From Sphingomonas hominis (lineage in GTDB: Bacteria; Pseudomonadota; Alphaproteobacteria; Sphingomonadales; Sphingomonadaceae): a stretch of DNA of 64,000 bases. The stretch's first letter is position 1, and each line of letters starts with the position of its first letter. Positions 37,176 to 45,900 of the stretch are shown piece after piece. The notes under the pieces were generated by a model. The model did not search any database and was not told the origin of the DNA. It saw only the letters and a list, made by a program, of their open reading frames with translations. The translations under genes and the position numbers were made by a program. The stretch lies in contig NZ_JABULH010000004.1 in the NCBI RefSeq assembly GCF_013328205.1, positions 1 to 64,000 of the forward strand, written 5' to 3'.

Positions 37176-39715
37176 TTGGCGACCTTCGTGGCGGAGAGTT
37201 CGTTGATTGCCTGCGCCAGCTCGATCCACATCGCGCCTTCGGGGATGACATATTCGTTCTCGCCCCAGAAGAACGGCCAATCCTCGTGGTTCTCCGGAAA
37301 GTCGGGCTTGATCACCAGCACGCCGGGTACGACGCCGCCCGCGATGAAGGAGAAATCGGCGCGGTTGTTGCCGTAGGCGACCTCCTTCGACCGGGTGCCG
37401 ACCGCCGACACGAACGACAGGTCCGATCCGGGATGATGGCCGAGCAGGAACTCCGCGCCGCGGAACACCGCGTCGGTGGACACGATCTCGGGAAAAGCCT
37501 TGTGCAGCACGTAGGCGTTGAGTGCCTGACCCAGCACGGTGCCGCTGCCCGCCCAGCCGCCGGTGGTGATCGTCACGCCGAACGGGTTGGCCTTGGTCGC
37601 TTCTTCCATCTTCGCCGCGTAAGCCCTGACCGCCGGGATCATCGCCGCGCGGTAGCTCGCCGGCATCCGCGGGATCGCCGCCACCGCGTCGCGCAGCGTG
37701 AAGGCGAAGCTCTTCTCCATCGCCGGCCACGACGCCTGCACCGCCGCAGCGTAGGCGGGATCGCGCGTCGTGCGCAGCAATTCCACCGCGGCGGAGAACT
37801 TCTCCGCCTCCAGCGGGCCGCCGGTGGTGTTGCCGTGCTGGTAGAGATCGGGCGCGTGCGACTGCTCCTCGGCCCAGGTCCTGACCGCGAGATCGCGGGC
37901 TTTCTTCGACAGCGCCGGATCGACCTCGGCCAGCGCACGCGATGCGGCGGCGAGGCCGGCGATCGACCCGTAGTTCAGGGCAGATGCCTTGGTGGTAAAG
38001 GCCCAGCGATCGTCGGGCGTGCCGCTGCGCCCACCGCGCTCTTCGCCCAGTTTGAGCGCAGGATCGTAGATCAGCCCGTCGGTCTTGGTCGAAGCGTCGC
38101 CCAGATGGGTGTATTGCGCCACGTCGGGCTCGACGATGCCGTGGATCGCGTGGCCGACCGCGTCGAACTGCGCGATCAGTTGCAGCGTGCCGTGGCGGAT
38201 CTGCTGAAGGAGATCGGGGGTGCCGTCGGGCACGTGGATCTCGGTGCGGCGACGGGTCCAGTCGATCGCGGTGGTGTCGCGCGTGGGGTGCCAGCGTTCC
38301 CAGCTATCCACCAGTGATCGGATCACCTGATATTGCGACTGGGTGCGGATGTCGAAATCGCCCGCGTCGAACCAGCCGCCGACCGCGAGGCCGGGGATAT
38401 GCTCGCCCGGCTTGAACCGGGTGTCGGTGGTCGGCCCCTGTGCGTAGAGGTCGATATGCTCGTGGCTGACCGGCGCTTGGCGAGCATCGTCGCGGTGTGC
38501 GTCGCCGTGCCAGACGCGGTAGCCTTCGTTGACGAACATATGGTCCATCGCGACCGGAAAATAGACGTCGAGCGTCGGATGCCACGCACCGGCGTAGACG
38601 TCCGCGGCGATGCGGAACGGCGCGGTCCGCGTTTGGCCGTATTCCAGCACGTAGGTACCCGGCGTGCGCACCGCGCTGAAATCGAGCTGGCGATAGCTGT
38701 AGCGCAAGTAATTGCCCCAGCGCGTCGTCGGCCCGGTCGCGACCGGCGTCATCGCGCCATCCTCGCCGACGCGCAGCAACCGCGCGGGGAGGGCACGCGT
38801 GTCACCGCGGTCGAGCTCGATCGTCGCGATCTTGCGCGCCTGGGGCGTGTAGCCAAGTTGCGAGTGCGCGATCACCGGCGCGCGCAGCCAGCCGGGCACG
38901 GCGTTCGGCTGCACCACCCATTCGAGCACGCGTCCGGTCTTCCCCGCGGGCAATAGCGAGCGCAGCACGAACCAGCCGTTCTGCGCCTGATTGCGTCCAT
39001 CGAACAATTGCACGTCGGCGGTGGAGCGGATCGTCACCCGCCGCGCGGGGTCCTCCGGCGCCAGCACGAAGCGCGTGCCGTGCGCGATCGCGATCGGCTC
39101 GGCACCCAGTCCTTCCGCGCGTCCGCTAGCAGCGTTGCGCTCGGGCGTGCGCGTCATCGCGTCGGCGGGATAGAGCGGAAAGGTGCCGCCCGCGCCGTCC
39201 GCCATGAAGCTGTGATGGAAATAAGCGGCGGGCAGGAGTTCGAGGTTGAACCCCGCCTTGCCCGCGAGCGCCGCCGGCACCGGCTGGTCGAGGATCACCG
39301 CGATCGCCACCGCGCCGCCGCGCTTCTCCGACCGAATACGATAGCGCCACTGATAATCGGGATATTCGAGGGTCACGGTGATCGCGCCGGTGGCGGCATC
39401 GACCTGGCGATCGATCAGCCGGCCGATCGCGTCCCACTGCCCGGGCGTCGCGGACAGCCGCACGTCGCCGTTCGTGGCGATCCGCTCGCCCTGCTGGATG
39501 ATCTCGACACCGCTGATCTTCGAATCGGCGAACAGGCCATCGTACCAATTGGAGAAGACGAGCACGTTGGCCGCGGGCGCTTCGTAATACCCTTGTGCGT
39601 TGAGCGTCAGTTCCGGCGCGGATGCGGCGCGCCCGGTGCCGGTCTGCGCGAGTGCCGGGGAGGCGCCCGCCAGCAGCACCGTGATCAACCGCGCGACATG
39701 TTTCGTGGCCTTCAT
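37172..39715 (-). CDS. GH9 beta-glucanase with long N-terminal region
   Basis: An 847-residue secreted GH9 (alpha/alpha)6-barrel enzyme. The catalytic base block is VGGWFDAGDFDIR with Asp450/Asp453 and the proton donor Glu821 lies in GENEYVIPEG near the C-terminus. A CelD-type Ig-like domain occupies about 275-370. An extra region of about 240 residues lies between the signal peptide (ending ALAQ, residue 24) and the Ig domain, with beta-rich sequence, absent from simple GH9 cellulases. ATG 39715 has GAGGGG six bases upstream. GH9 members cleave beta-1,4-glucan, including xyloglucan and mixed-linkage glucan. In this xylan setting, xyloglucan or glucan attached to xylan is plausible. An operator lies 55 bp upstream. 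Confidence 0.88.
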   Translation of the reverse strand: MKATKHVARLITVLLAGASPALAQTGTGRAASAPELTLNAQGYYEAPAANVLVFSNWYDGLFADSKISGVEIIQQGERIATNGDVRLSATPGQWDAIGRLIDRQVDAATGAITVTLEYPDYQWRYRIRSEKRGGAVAIAVILDQPVPAALAGKAGFNLELLPAAYFHHSFMADGAGGTFPLYPADAMTRTPERNAASGRAEGLGAEPIAIAHGTRFVLAPEDPARRVTIRSTADVQLFDGRNQAQNGWFVLRSLLPAGKTGRVLEWVVQPNAVPGWLRAPVIAHSQLGYTPQARKIATIELDRGDTRALPARLLRVGEDGAMTPVATGPTTRWGNYLRYSYRQLDFSAVRTPGTYVLEYGQTRTAPFRIAADVYAGAWHPTLDVYFPVAMDHMFVNEGYRVWHGDAHRDDARQAPVSHEHIDLYAQGPTTDTRFKPGEHIPGLAVGGWFDAGDFDIRTQSQYQVIRSLVDSWERWHPTRDTTAIDWTRRRTEIHVPDGTPDLLQQIRHGTLQLIAQFDAVGHAIHGIVEPDVAQYTHLGDASTKTDGLIYDPALKLGEERGGRSGTPDDRWAFTTKASALNYGSIAGLAAASRALAEVDPALSKKARDLAVRTWAEEQSHAPDLYQHGNTTGGPLEAEKFSAAVELLRTTRDPAYAAAVQASWPAMEKSFAFTLRDAVAAIPRMPASYRAAMIPAVRAYAAKMEEATKANPFGVTITTGGWAGSGTVLGQALNAYVLHKAFPEIVSTDAVFRGAEFLLGHHPGSDLSFVSAVGTRSKEVAYGNNRADFSFIAGGVVPGVLVIKPDFPENHEDWPFFWGENEYVIPEGAMWIELAQAINELSATKVAK

Positions 39716-39769
39716 GTGCGATCCCCTCGTGTTCGCGCGGCGTGTACACCACCGCTTCATCTCGCTTCA

Positions 39770-39783
39770 CTATAGCGCTACCA
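39770..39783. promoter_or_regulatory. LacI-type operator upstream of GH9-GH43
   Basis: On the minus strand TGGTAGCGCTATAG, nearly the consensus, 55 bp upstream of the GH9 start at 39715. Confidence 0.72.
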
Positions 39784-39846
39784 TTGTATCTCGCCAGTGC
39801 AAGTCGGGCAAAGCTCCACGAGGTTTGTTTTACCGTTGACCTAACT

Positions 39847-39860
39847 GGGTAGCGGTATCA
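39847..39860. promoter_or_regulatory. second LacI-type operator, upstream of the GH43-GH51 side
   Basis: GGGTAGCGGTATCA, 77 bp centre-to-centre from the site at 39770-39783. It lies on the side of the plus-strand genes, 133 bp before the start at 39993. Two sites in one 277-bp divergent region could allow separate control of each side or looping. Confidence 0.6.
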
Positions 39861-39930
39861 TCGTGCCAGCCACACGCCGGCGATGGCAGTAGGTTCGCGA
39901 ACGACGGACCCGATCGGCAAGGGAGCAGGG

Positions 39931-39996
39931 ATGACCAGGCGATACAGCGACCGATACGGCTCACCTTCTCATCAATCGGGCGTGTCACGCGCATGA
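39931..39996 (+). CDS. possible 21-codon leader peptide
   Basis: A short open frame starting ATG at 39931 with GGGAGCAGGG immediately upstream, reading MTRRYSDRYGSPSHQSGVSRA, with its TGA overlapping the ATG of the next gene (ATGA at 39993-39996). The next gene has no ribosome site of its own, so this frame may serve to deliver ribosomes to it. Alternatively the good ribosome site is coincidental. No similarity is recognised. Confidence 0.4.
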   Translation: MTRRYSDRYGSPSHQSGVSRA

Positions 39997-40724
39997 CGAA
40001 CCCGCAACGACGTGCACGCCGCCTCGCCGGACTGGTGTTGCTGGCAGGGGTGGCGCTCGCGGCACCCGGCGTATCGGGGCAGCAGGCCAGGGCGCAAGCG
40101 GTTGGTGGTGCTCAGTCGATCGTGCCACCCGGCTTTCAGCGGGTCACGCCGGGCGCGACGACGCCCGACCGTGACGGCTTCCTGCGCCGCTGGCTGCTGC
40201 TGGAGCCGATCAACAAGCCCAATCGCAGCAACGCCGGCTTCACCGGCAGCTACGTTCGCCAGGCGCTGACCACGCCTTACTTTCCGGGTCAGCTGACGGC
40301 CATGCCGCGCGACGGGCAGGTGGTGCGCGCCGGTGCGCAGCCGCTCGCGTGGCACGCGCTCGAATCGACCGCGTTCAACGTCCGCTTGTTCGACTTCGCC
40401 AAGGCGCTCGGCAAGCCGACCTACGGCGTCATCTTCTGGGTGGTCACGATCGTCGACTCCCCGCGTGAGATGCGCGACGTGCGCATGGCGGTGGGGTCGA
40501 ATTCCGCATCGATGTGGTGGCTGAACGGTCAGGAAGCGGTCGGACTGTTCAACGACCGCCGCATGGTGATGGACGACGTGCTGTCCGACCGCATCACGCT
40601 GAAAAAGGGTCGCAACGTCATTCGCGGCGCGGTGATCAACGGGCCCGGGCTCAGCGACTTCTGCATCCGCTTCCTCGACGCCCAAGGGCGACCGATCACC
40701 GGGATCAAGAATGATGTCCGCTAA
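39993..40724 (+). CDS. secreted protein of unknown function, predicted galactose-binding-like fold
   Basis: A 243-residue exported protein; signal peptide about residues 1-35 (RRARRLAGLVLLAGVALAAPG, ending QARAQ). The mature part has alternating beta-type sequence, with FLRRWLLLEPINKPNRSNAG, SNSASMWWLNGQEAVGLFNDRR and LKKGRNVIRGAVINGPGLSDF. The last is reminiscent of the strand pair in galactose-binding-like/CBM-type domains fused to glycosidases and esterases. No catalytic motif is evident. It overlaps the following GH43 start by 14 bases, so it is tightly coupled to that enzyme. A carbohydrate-binding or chaperone-like partner for the GH43 is the best inference. Confidence 0.65.
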   Translation: MTNPQRRARRLAGLVLLAGVALAAPGVSGQQARAQAVGGAQSIVPPGFQRVTPGATTPDRDGFLRRWLLLEPINKPNRSNAGFTGSYVRQALTTPYFPGQLTAMPRDGQVVRAGAQPLAWHALESTAFNVRLFDFAKALGKPTYGVIFWVVTIVDSPREMRDVRMAVGSNSASMWWLNGQEAVGLFNDRRMVMDDVLSDRITLKKGRNVIRGAVINGPGLSDFCIRFLDAQGRPITGIKNDVR

Positions 40725-42162
40725 GCTCACGACCATCATCGCGCTCGCGCTCGGCCTGACGGCGGGCGCGGTTCCCGCCGCGGCGCAACTCGCCGGCGAC
40801 GTTTTCATCCACGATCCGTCGACCGTCACCGAGTCGGATGGCAGCTACTACACGTTCGGCACGCGTGGCGGCGGGCTGGTGTCGCGTGACGGCTGGACAT
40901 GGCGTAGCGGACCGGAACGCCCCGGCGGCGGCGTCGCGCCCGACGTGATCAAGATCGGCGAGCGCTACTATGTCGCCTATGCAATCGGCGGTGGCGGGAT
41001 GTCGGGCGGGCATGCCAGCCTGGTCAAGATCATGTGGACGCTGTCGCTCGATCCCAAGTCGCCCGAGTTCAAGTACCACGACGTCGGCGTCGTGGCGTCG
41101 AGCGACGGGGTGGAAACCGTCGACGCGATCGACCCGGCATTCCTGTACCAGGATGGGCGGCTTTGGCTGACGTACGGCACCTATTTCGGGCCGATCCGCA
41201 TCGTCGAGCTCGATCCGAAAACGGGCTTGCGTGTGGCAGGCAACCAGCCGGTCGATGTCGCGATCGACATGGAAGCCACCGCGATGATGTTCCGCGACGG
41301 CTGGTACTATCTACTCGGCACGCACGGCACGTGCTGCGACGGGCCGAACTCGACTTACCACATCCGCGTCGGCCGCGCGCGCAGTCCGCTCGGGCCCTAT
41401 CTCGACCACATGGGTACGCCGCTGCTGCGCGGCGGTGGCAAGATGGTGGTGAGCGCGCGCGGCCGCAATTTCGGCCCCGGTCACTTCGGGCTGATCCAGC
41501 TGGACGGCGGCGTCGAGAAGTTCTCGATGCATTATGAGGCCGACCTCGATCGTAGCGGACGCAGCGTGCTCGCGATCGCGCCGCTGCGCTGGACGAACGG
41601 CTGGCCGGCCGCGGGCGAGAACGTCGTGCCCGGCACTTACGAAATCATGTCCGAGCGCAGCGGCTACGCGCTTGGGCTCGCCACCGACGTGGTGCGCGTG
41701 CCGTTCGATCCGCGGCGCAGCTTTATGGCGAAACCGACCGACCCGGTCGCGCCTTTGCCCGACCAGACGCTTGCCGAGGACTCGGCCGTATGGCCAAAGG
41801 GTCGCATCCGCGTCGATCTCGCGGATTACATGAATCGCCCGCATCAGCGCTGGACGATCACGCCGGTCGCCGGCGCAGGCGGCTATTTCGGCGCGCCGTT
41901 CTACAAGATCACCATCGCTAAGACCGACCGCGCGCTGGCAGCAAACGCGCGCGGCGAGGTGAAGACAATACCCGCCTTCACCGGCGCGGATGAGCAATTG
42001 TGGCAGGTGGATCAGCTGACCGACGGTAGCTACCGCATCATGCCCAAGGGAACGCCCGGCCGCACCAGGCTCGCGCTCGTCGCTATCGGCGCCAGCACGC
42101 CGAGCCTCGTACCCTTTGATCCCGCCAGCCCGGCAGGTCGGTGGTCGTTCCAGCGCCCGTGA
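40711..42162 (+). CDS. secreted GH43 arabinanase-like protein with C-terminal beta-trefoil-like domain
   Basis: A 483-residue GH43 enzyme with a signal peptide (1-25, ending PAAAQ). Candidate catalytic residues are Asp35 (FIHDPSTV), Asp141 (VDAIDPAFLY) and Glu188 (DMEATAMMF). The pattern THGTCCDGPNSTYHIRVGRARSPLGPYLD is typical of endo-alpha-1,5-L-arabinanase-like GH43 members. After about residue 320 a second region (HQRWTITPVAGAGGYFG, DRALAANARGEVKT, EQLWQVDQLTDGSYRI, RWSFQRP) has the repeated Q-x-W pattern of ricin-like beta-trefoils, which bind sugars. It overlaps the preceding secreted protein and precedes a GH51 gene, so an arabinan/arabinoxylan side-chain function is likely. Confidence 0.85.
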   Translation: MMSAKLTTIIALALGLTAGAVPAAAQLAGDVFIHDPSTVTESDGSYYTFGTRGGGLVSRDGWTWRSGPERPGGGVAPDVIKIGERYYVAYAIGGGGMSGGHASLVKIMWTLSLDPKSPEFKYHDVGVVASSDGVETVDAIDPAFLYQDGRLWLTYGTYFGPIRIVELDPKTGLRVAGNQPVDVAIDMEATAMMFRDGWYYLLGTHGTCCDGPNSTYHIRVGRARSPLGPYLDHMGTPLLRGGGKMVVSARGRNFGPGHFGLIQLDGGVEKFSMHYEADLDRSGRSVLAIAPLRWTNGWPAAGENVVPGTYEIMSERSGYALGLATDVVRVPFDPRRSFMAKPTDPVAPLPDQTLAEDSAVWPKGRIRVDLADYMNRPHQRWTITPVAGAGGYFGAPFYKITIAKTDRALAANARGEVKTIPAFTGADEQLWQVDQLTDGSYRIMPKGTPGRTRLALVAIGASTPSLVPFDPASPAGRWSFQRP

Positions 42163-42257
42163 TAATACTCGCGCCAAGTGGGTCGAGGCGTTAAACTAGT
42201 CGGACAAATCAGGAGGGTCGTGCCCGTATGCGGATCGAAGCGGCCGAAAGGGAGAGT

Positions 42258-43859
42258 ATGACTTCGCATCACCACGTCACCGGTCGGTCCACTCGCGCCA
42301 GCCGCCGACTGGCATCGCTCGCGCTGCTGTTAGCAGGCACGGTGCCAGTCGCGGCAGTGGCGCAGGAGCCGGTCGCCATCACGACCGCGACGCTCAACGC
42401 GGACAAGCCCGGCCCGGTCATGCACCCGGACGTGTTCGGCCAGTTCGCCGAGCATCTCGGCCATGGCATCTACGGCGGTATCTGGGTCGGCCGCGGATCG
42501 CGTATTCCCAACGACGCCGGCTATCGCAGCGACGTGCTGGCGGCGTTGAAGGCGATCAACGTGCCGATGGTACGCTGGCCCGGCGGCTGTTTCGCCGACG
42601 AATATCACTGGCGCGACGGCATTGGGCAGGCGGGCAAGCGCCCGACCAAGGTCAACACCAACTGGGGCGGCGTCAACGAAGACAATGCCTTCGGCACGCA
42701 CGAGTATTTCGGGCTGATGGACCGGCTGGGCGGCAGCACCTACGTGTCCGCGAACGTCGGCAGCGGCACGCCGGCCGAGACCTCGCAATGGGTCGAGTAT
42801 ATGACGGCGCCCAAGGGCACGACGATGTTGGCGAAGGAGCGCGAGCGCAACGGCCACGCCGCGCCGTGGAAGGTCCGCTACCTCGGGATTGGCAACGAAT
42901 TGTGGGGCTGCGGCGGCAACATGCGCGCCGAGTACGCGGCCGACCTGACCAACCAATATGCGCAGTTCGCGAAATCCGCCAACGGCCCGATGCTCAAGAT
43001 CGCGAGCGGGCCGAGCGACTCGAACTACGACTGGACCGACGCGATGATGCGGATCGCGGGCAAGAACATCGACGGACTGGCGCTGCATTATTACACCCGT
43101 CCGCGCGATAAGGACTGGAACGACAAGGGCGCGGCGCTCGGCTTTCCCGAGCGCGAGTGGGCCTCGACGATGGCGCACACACTGCTGATGGACGAGTTCA
43201 TCACCAAGCATTCGGCGATCATGGACAAGTATGACGCGGCCAAGCGCGTGATGCTCGCCGTCGACGAATGGGGCACGTGGTACGACCCGACGCCGGGCAG
43301 CAACCCCGGTTTCCTGGAGCAGCAGAACTCGATCCGCGACGCGGTGGTGGCGGGGCTCAACCTCAACATTTTCGCGCATCATGCCGACCGCGTGCGGATG
43401 GCGGCGATCGCGCAGATGGTGAACGTGCTGCAGGCGATGCTGCTGACCGACGGCGCGCGCATGGTGAAGACGCCGACCTATTGGGTATTCGACCTGTACA
43501 AGCCATGGCAGGGCGCGACGACGCTGCCGGTCACGCTGACCACGCCTTACTACCACAAGGATGAGTTCGCACTGCCCGCGGTCAGCGCGTCGGCGGTGCG
43601 CGACACGAGCGGGCAAGTTCACGTCGCCCTCGTCAATCTCGATCCAAATCGCGCGATGCCGGTCACGCTGTCGCTCGCCGGATTGCAGGCGACGCAGGCG
43701 AGCGGCCGGATCGTCACCGGCACCACGATGGACGCGCACAACAGCTTCGCCGCGCCCGACACCGTGACTCCGCAGCCGTTCAACGCCGCGCAGGTGGCGA
43801 ACGGCACGCTGAGCACGACGGTGCCGGCAAAATCGGTGCTGGTGCTAGATTTGCGCTGA
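42258..43859 (+). CDS. GH51 alpha-L-arabinofuranosidase
   Basis: A 533-residue GH51 enzyme that removes alpha-L-arabinofuranosyl side groups from arabinoxylan or arabinan. The acid/base is Glu214 (YLGIGNELWGCGG) and the nucleophile Glu337 (LAVDEWGTWYDP). MVRWPGGCFADEYHWRDGIG and the C-terminal beta domain are typical. The N-terminus has a signal peptide (TRASRRLASLALLLAGTVPVAAVAQ), whereas many GH51 enzymes are intracellular. The ATG at 42258 has GGGAGAG upstream; an alternative ATG at 42228 also has a good site (GGAGGG) and would add ten residues. It is probably the end of the plus-strand unit beginning at 39993 and is followed by a terminator. Confidence 0.93.
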   Translation: MTSHHHVTGRSTRASRRLASLALLLAGTVPVAAVAQEPVAITTATLNADKPGPVMHPDVFGQFAEHLGHGIYGGIWVGRGSRIPNDAGYRSDVLAALKAINVPMVRWPGGCFADEYHWRDGIGQAGKRPTKVNTNWGGVNEDNAFGTHEYFGLMDRLGGSTYVSANVGSGTPAETSQWVEYMTAPKGTTMLAKERERNGHAAPWKVRYLGIGNELWGCGGNMRAEYAADLTNQYAQFAKSANGPMLKIASGPSDSNYDWTDAMMRIAGKNIDGLALHYYTRPRDKDWNDKGAALGFPEREWASTMAHTLLMDEFITKHSAIMDKYDAAKRVMLAVDEWGTWYDPTPGSNPGFLEQQNSIRDAVVAGLNLNIFAHHADRVRMAAIAQMVNVLQAMLLTDGARMVKTPTYWVFDLYKPWQGATTLPVTLTTPYYHKDEFALPAVSASAVRDTSGQVHVALVNLDPNRAMPVTLSLAGLQATQASGRIVTGTTMDAHNSFAAPDTVTPQPFNAAQVANGTLSTTVPAKSVLVLDLR

Positions 43860-43873
43860 TCTGGCTATCGGAG

Positions 43874-43906
43874 ACTGGGCGGTGCCGAAGGGTACCGCCC
43901 AGTTTT
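43874..43906. terminator. rho-independent terminator between GH51 and GH27
   Basis: Inverted repeat ACTGGGCGGT...ACCGCCCAGT with a short loop, followed by TTTT. It lies in the 124-bp gap between the convergent GH51 and GH27 genes. Confidence 0.85.
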
Positions 43907-43983
43907 CGATGCCTCATCGGCTAACGATCGCATCCCGGCAGCCGGGTGAGGCGGGTCGCATCACCGCCCACCCGCTGGCGGGA

Positions 43984-45900
43984 CTACCGCAGCAGCGCGG
44001 CGTCCGCCCAGATCGCGGGCGCGGGACGTGCGCCGACCGGTGCACCGCTCGCGCGCGCTACCAGTTCCACGATCCTGACGCCGCGGACGTTGGCGGTGAG
44101 CGGCGCGGCCGGATCGCCGAACGCCATCGCGCGCGATCGTGCGAGCAGCCGGCCGTCGCCCCACACCTCGAACGTGGTCGTGCCAGAGCCGGGCTGCCCT
44201 GAGTCGTTGACCCCGACCGACGCGGTGAACGTCGCGTAACCGGCGTTGCGCACTTCCAGCCGCGAGTTCGACAAGACGCCAATGCCGGTATCATACTCCT
44301 TGCCCGCGACACGCATCAGCTTGCCATACGGTGCCCTGTCGACCTCCGCGCCGCCCCAACCGCCATATTGCGGATGCTCGCCCGCGCCGCGCGTACCAAT
44401 CCACGGCGTGATCGAATGATGGATGGTCGGATCGGGTTCGGGCACCACGACGCCGTCCACCGCGGCATTGACGCGGCCGGTCAGCTCCGACAGGTAGCGC
44501 CCGTTCGGCATGCGTCGCGTGCCCGACACCCGGAAGATGCGGGTCTCGTGCGGCGCGAGCGCCAGTAGCAGTTCGCCGCGAAACGTCTGCGTCGCCTTGC
44601 TCCACAGGTCGCGCAGCCGGACGTCCGCCGCCGGGTTCAGCTTCAACTGCGCGGCGGTCATCACCGCCTTGGCCGGCGCGGCCGTGCGGTTGAACACCGC
44701 CACGGCCTTTTCGCCGTCGGCCAGCGTCTTGACCAGGATCTGGACCTCGTCCGAATCGTAGGCGAGCACGGCCTGGTTGCCCGCCGCGTCCTGGTTCAGC
44801 GCGACGATCTCGGCATTGCCGAAGATCGCCTGCAATTTCGGGGTCAGCGCGCGCAGGTCGTAGCCGATGATCAGCGGCGCGTTGACCATCGCCCATAAGG
44901 CGAAGTGCGATCGCGCTTCGGTGAGGTGCGCCGCGTCGAAATCGCCGGTGCCGACGAACAGCATGTCCGGATCGTTCCACGAGCCGGGATGCGCGTAGAG
45001 CGCGCGGTGCGTGACCGTGTCGAAGTTGGTCAGCATCCGTGCCCACACCGGCTGGATGTCGTCGCTGGTGCGCGACATGTTGCCGACGTCCTTGCCCCAT
45101 GCACGCACGTCGCCCGCACCCCACAGGCACAAGGCATAGACGTAATCGCGCCCCGCCGCGTGGGTACGCAGCGCCGTGTGCACCTGCTCATAGAGCGCGC
45201 GGATGCCCGCCACGTCCGATCCGCCGAGCGACTGCATGTCGACCAGCGGCGGCAGCGCGCGGTACAATCCGGAGCGCACGCGCGGCGCGTCGGCGGGCAG
45301 GCCGCGTGCACCGCAACCGTCGACCTTGATGAAGTCAAAGTTCCAATCAGCGAAATACAGGCGGATGTCCTGGTCGACGTGGCCGTACAAGCCGACCTCG
45401 CGCTCCGCGACGCTGCCTTCGGGCTGGTTCTTGAAATCGGGCGTGTAGATTTGTCCGCAGCTGTTGCGGCCGATGTCGGAGTAAATGCCGGCCTTCAGCC
45501 CCATCGCGTGCAGGCGATCGGTGAGGGGGCGGAAGCTCGTATCGGAGCCGGTCGCGGCGGAGGGAAAGTGACTGGTGCGGATCAGCATCCGCCCGTCCGG
45601 CTGACGTCGTTTGAGCCACCAACCGTCGTCGATCACGACGTAGCGATAGCCGAGCGCCGCAAGCTTGGTATCGACCAGCGCGCGCGCGGACGCGAGCACC
45701 TTTTCCTCGTCGACGTCGCTGTTGAACGCATTCCACGAGTTCCAACCCATCGGCGGCAAGGGGGCGCTGCCGTCGGTGTTCGCGCTCCAGCGACCGGTCG
45801 CGGCGAGCGGATCGGCGACCTGCGCGGTCGCGATGGATGAGGCGCACAGCCCTGCCAGCAGCAGGGACGCGAGCGCACGGCGGGTCGAGCGCGCGCTCAC
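43984..45900 (-). CDS. GH27 alpha-galactosidase/beta-L-arabinopyranosidase with NPCBM-like domain
   Basis: A 638-residue secreted GH27 retaining enzyme. The barrel starts with PPMGWNSWNAFN (49-60). The nucleophile is Asp194 (FDFIKVDGCGA) and the acid/base region is RTSDDIQPVW (Asp280/Asp281). An antiparallel beta domain follows, and residues about 480-638 form an NPCBM-like module (WGGAEVDRAPYGK, EYDTGIGVLSNS, FTASVGVND, RIVELVARASG) that binds galactosides. The signal peptide is 1-26. The start is GTG at 45900, overlapping the GH3 stop by GTGA. It is the final gene of the long receptor-2 operon. Galactosyl or arabinopyranosyl side chains are its expected targets. Confidence 0.9.
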   Translation of the reverse strand: MSARSTRRALASLLLAGLCASSIATAQVADPLAATGRWSANTDGSAPLPPMGWNSWNAFNSDVDEEKVLASARALVDTKLAALGYRYVVIDDGWWLKRRQPDGRMLIRTSHFPSAATGSDTSFRPLTDRLHAMGLKAGIYSDIGRNSCGQIYTPDFKNQPEGSVAEREVGLYGHVDQDIRLYFADWNFDFIKVDGCGARGLPADAPRVRSGLYRALPPLVDMQSLGGSDVAGIRALYEQVHTALRTHAAGRDYVYALCLWGAGDVRAWGKDVGNMSRTSDDIQPVWARMLTNFDTVTHRALYAHPGSWNDPDMLFVGTGDFDAAHLTEARSHFALWAMVNAPLIIGYDLRALTPKLQAIFGNAEIVALNQDAAGNQAVLAYDSDEVQILVKTLADGEKAVAVFNRTAAPAKAVMTAAQLKLNPAADVRLRDLWSKATQTFRGELLLALAPHETRIFRVSGTRRMPNGRYLSELTGRVNAAVDGVVVPEPDPTIHHSITPWIGTRGAGEHPQYGGWGGAEVDRAPYGKLMRVAGKEYDTGIGVLSNSRLEVRNAGYATFTASVGVNDSGQPGSGTTTFEVWGDGRLLARSRAMAFGDPAAPLTANVRGVRIVELVARASGAPVGARPAPAIWADAALLR

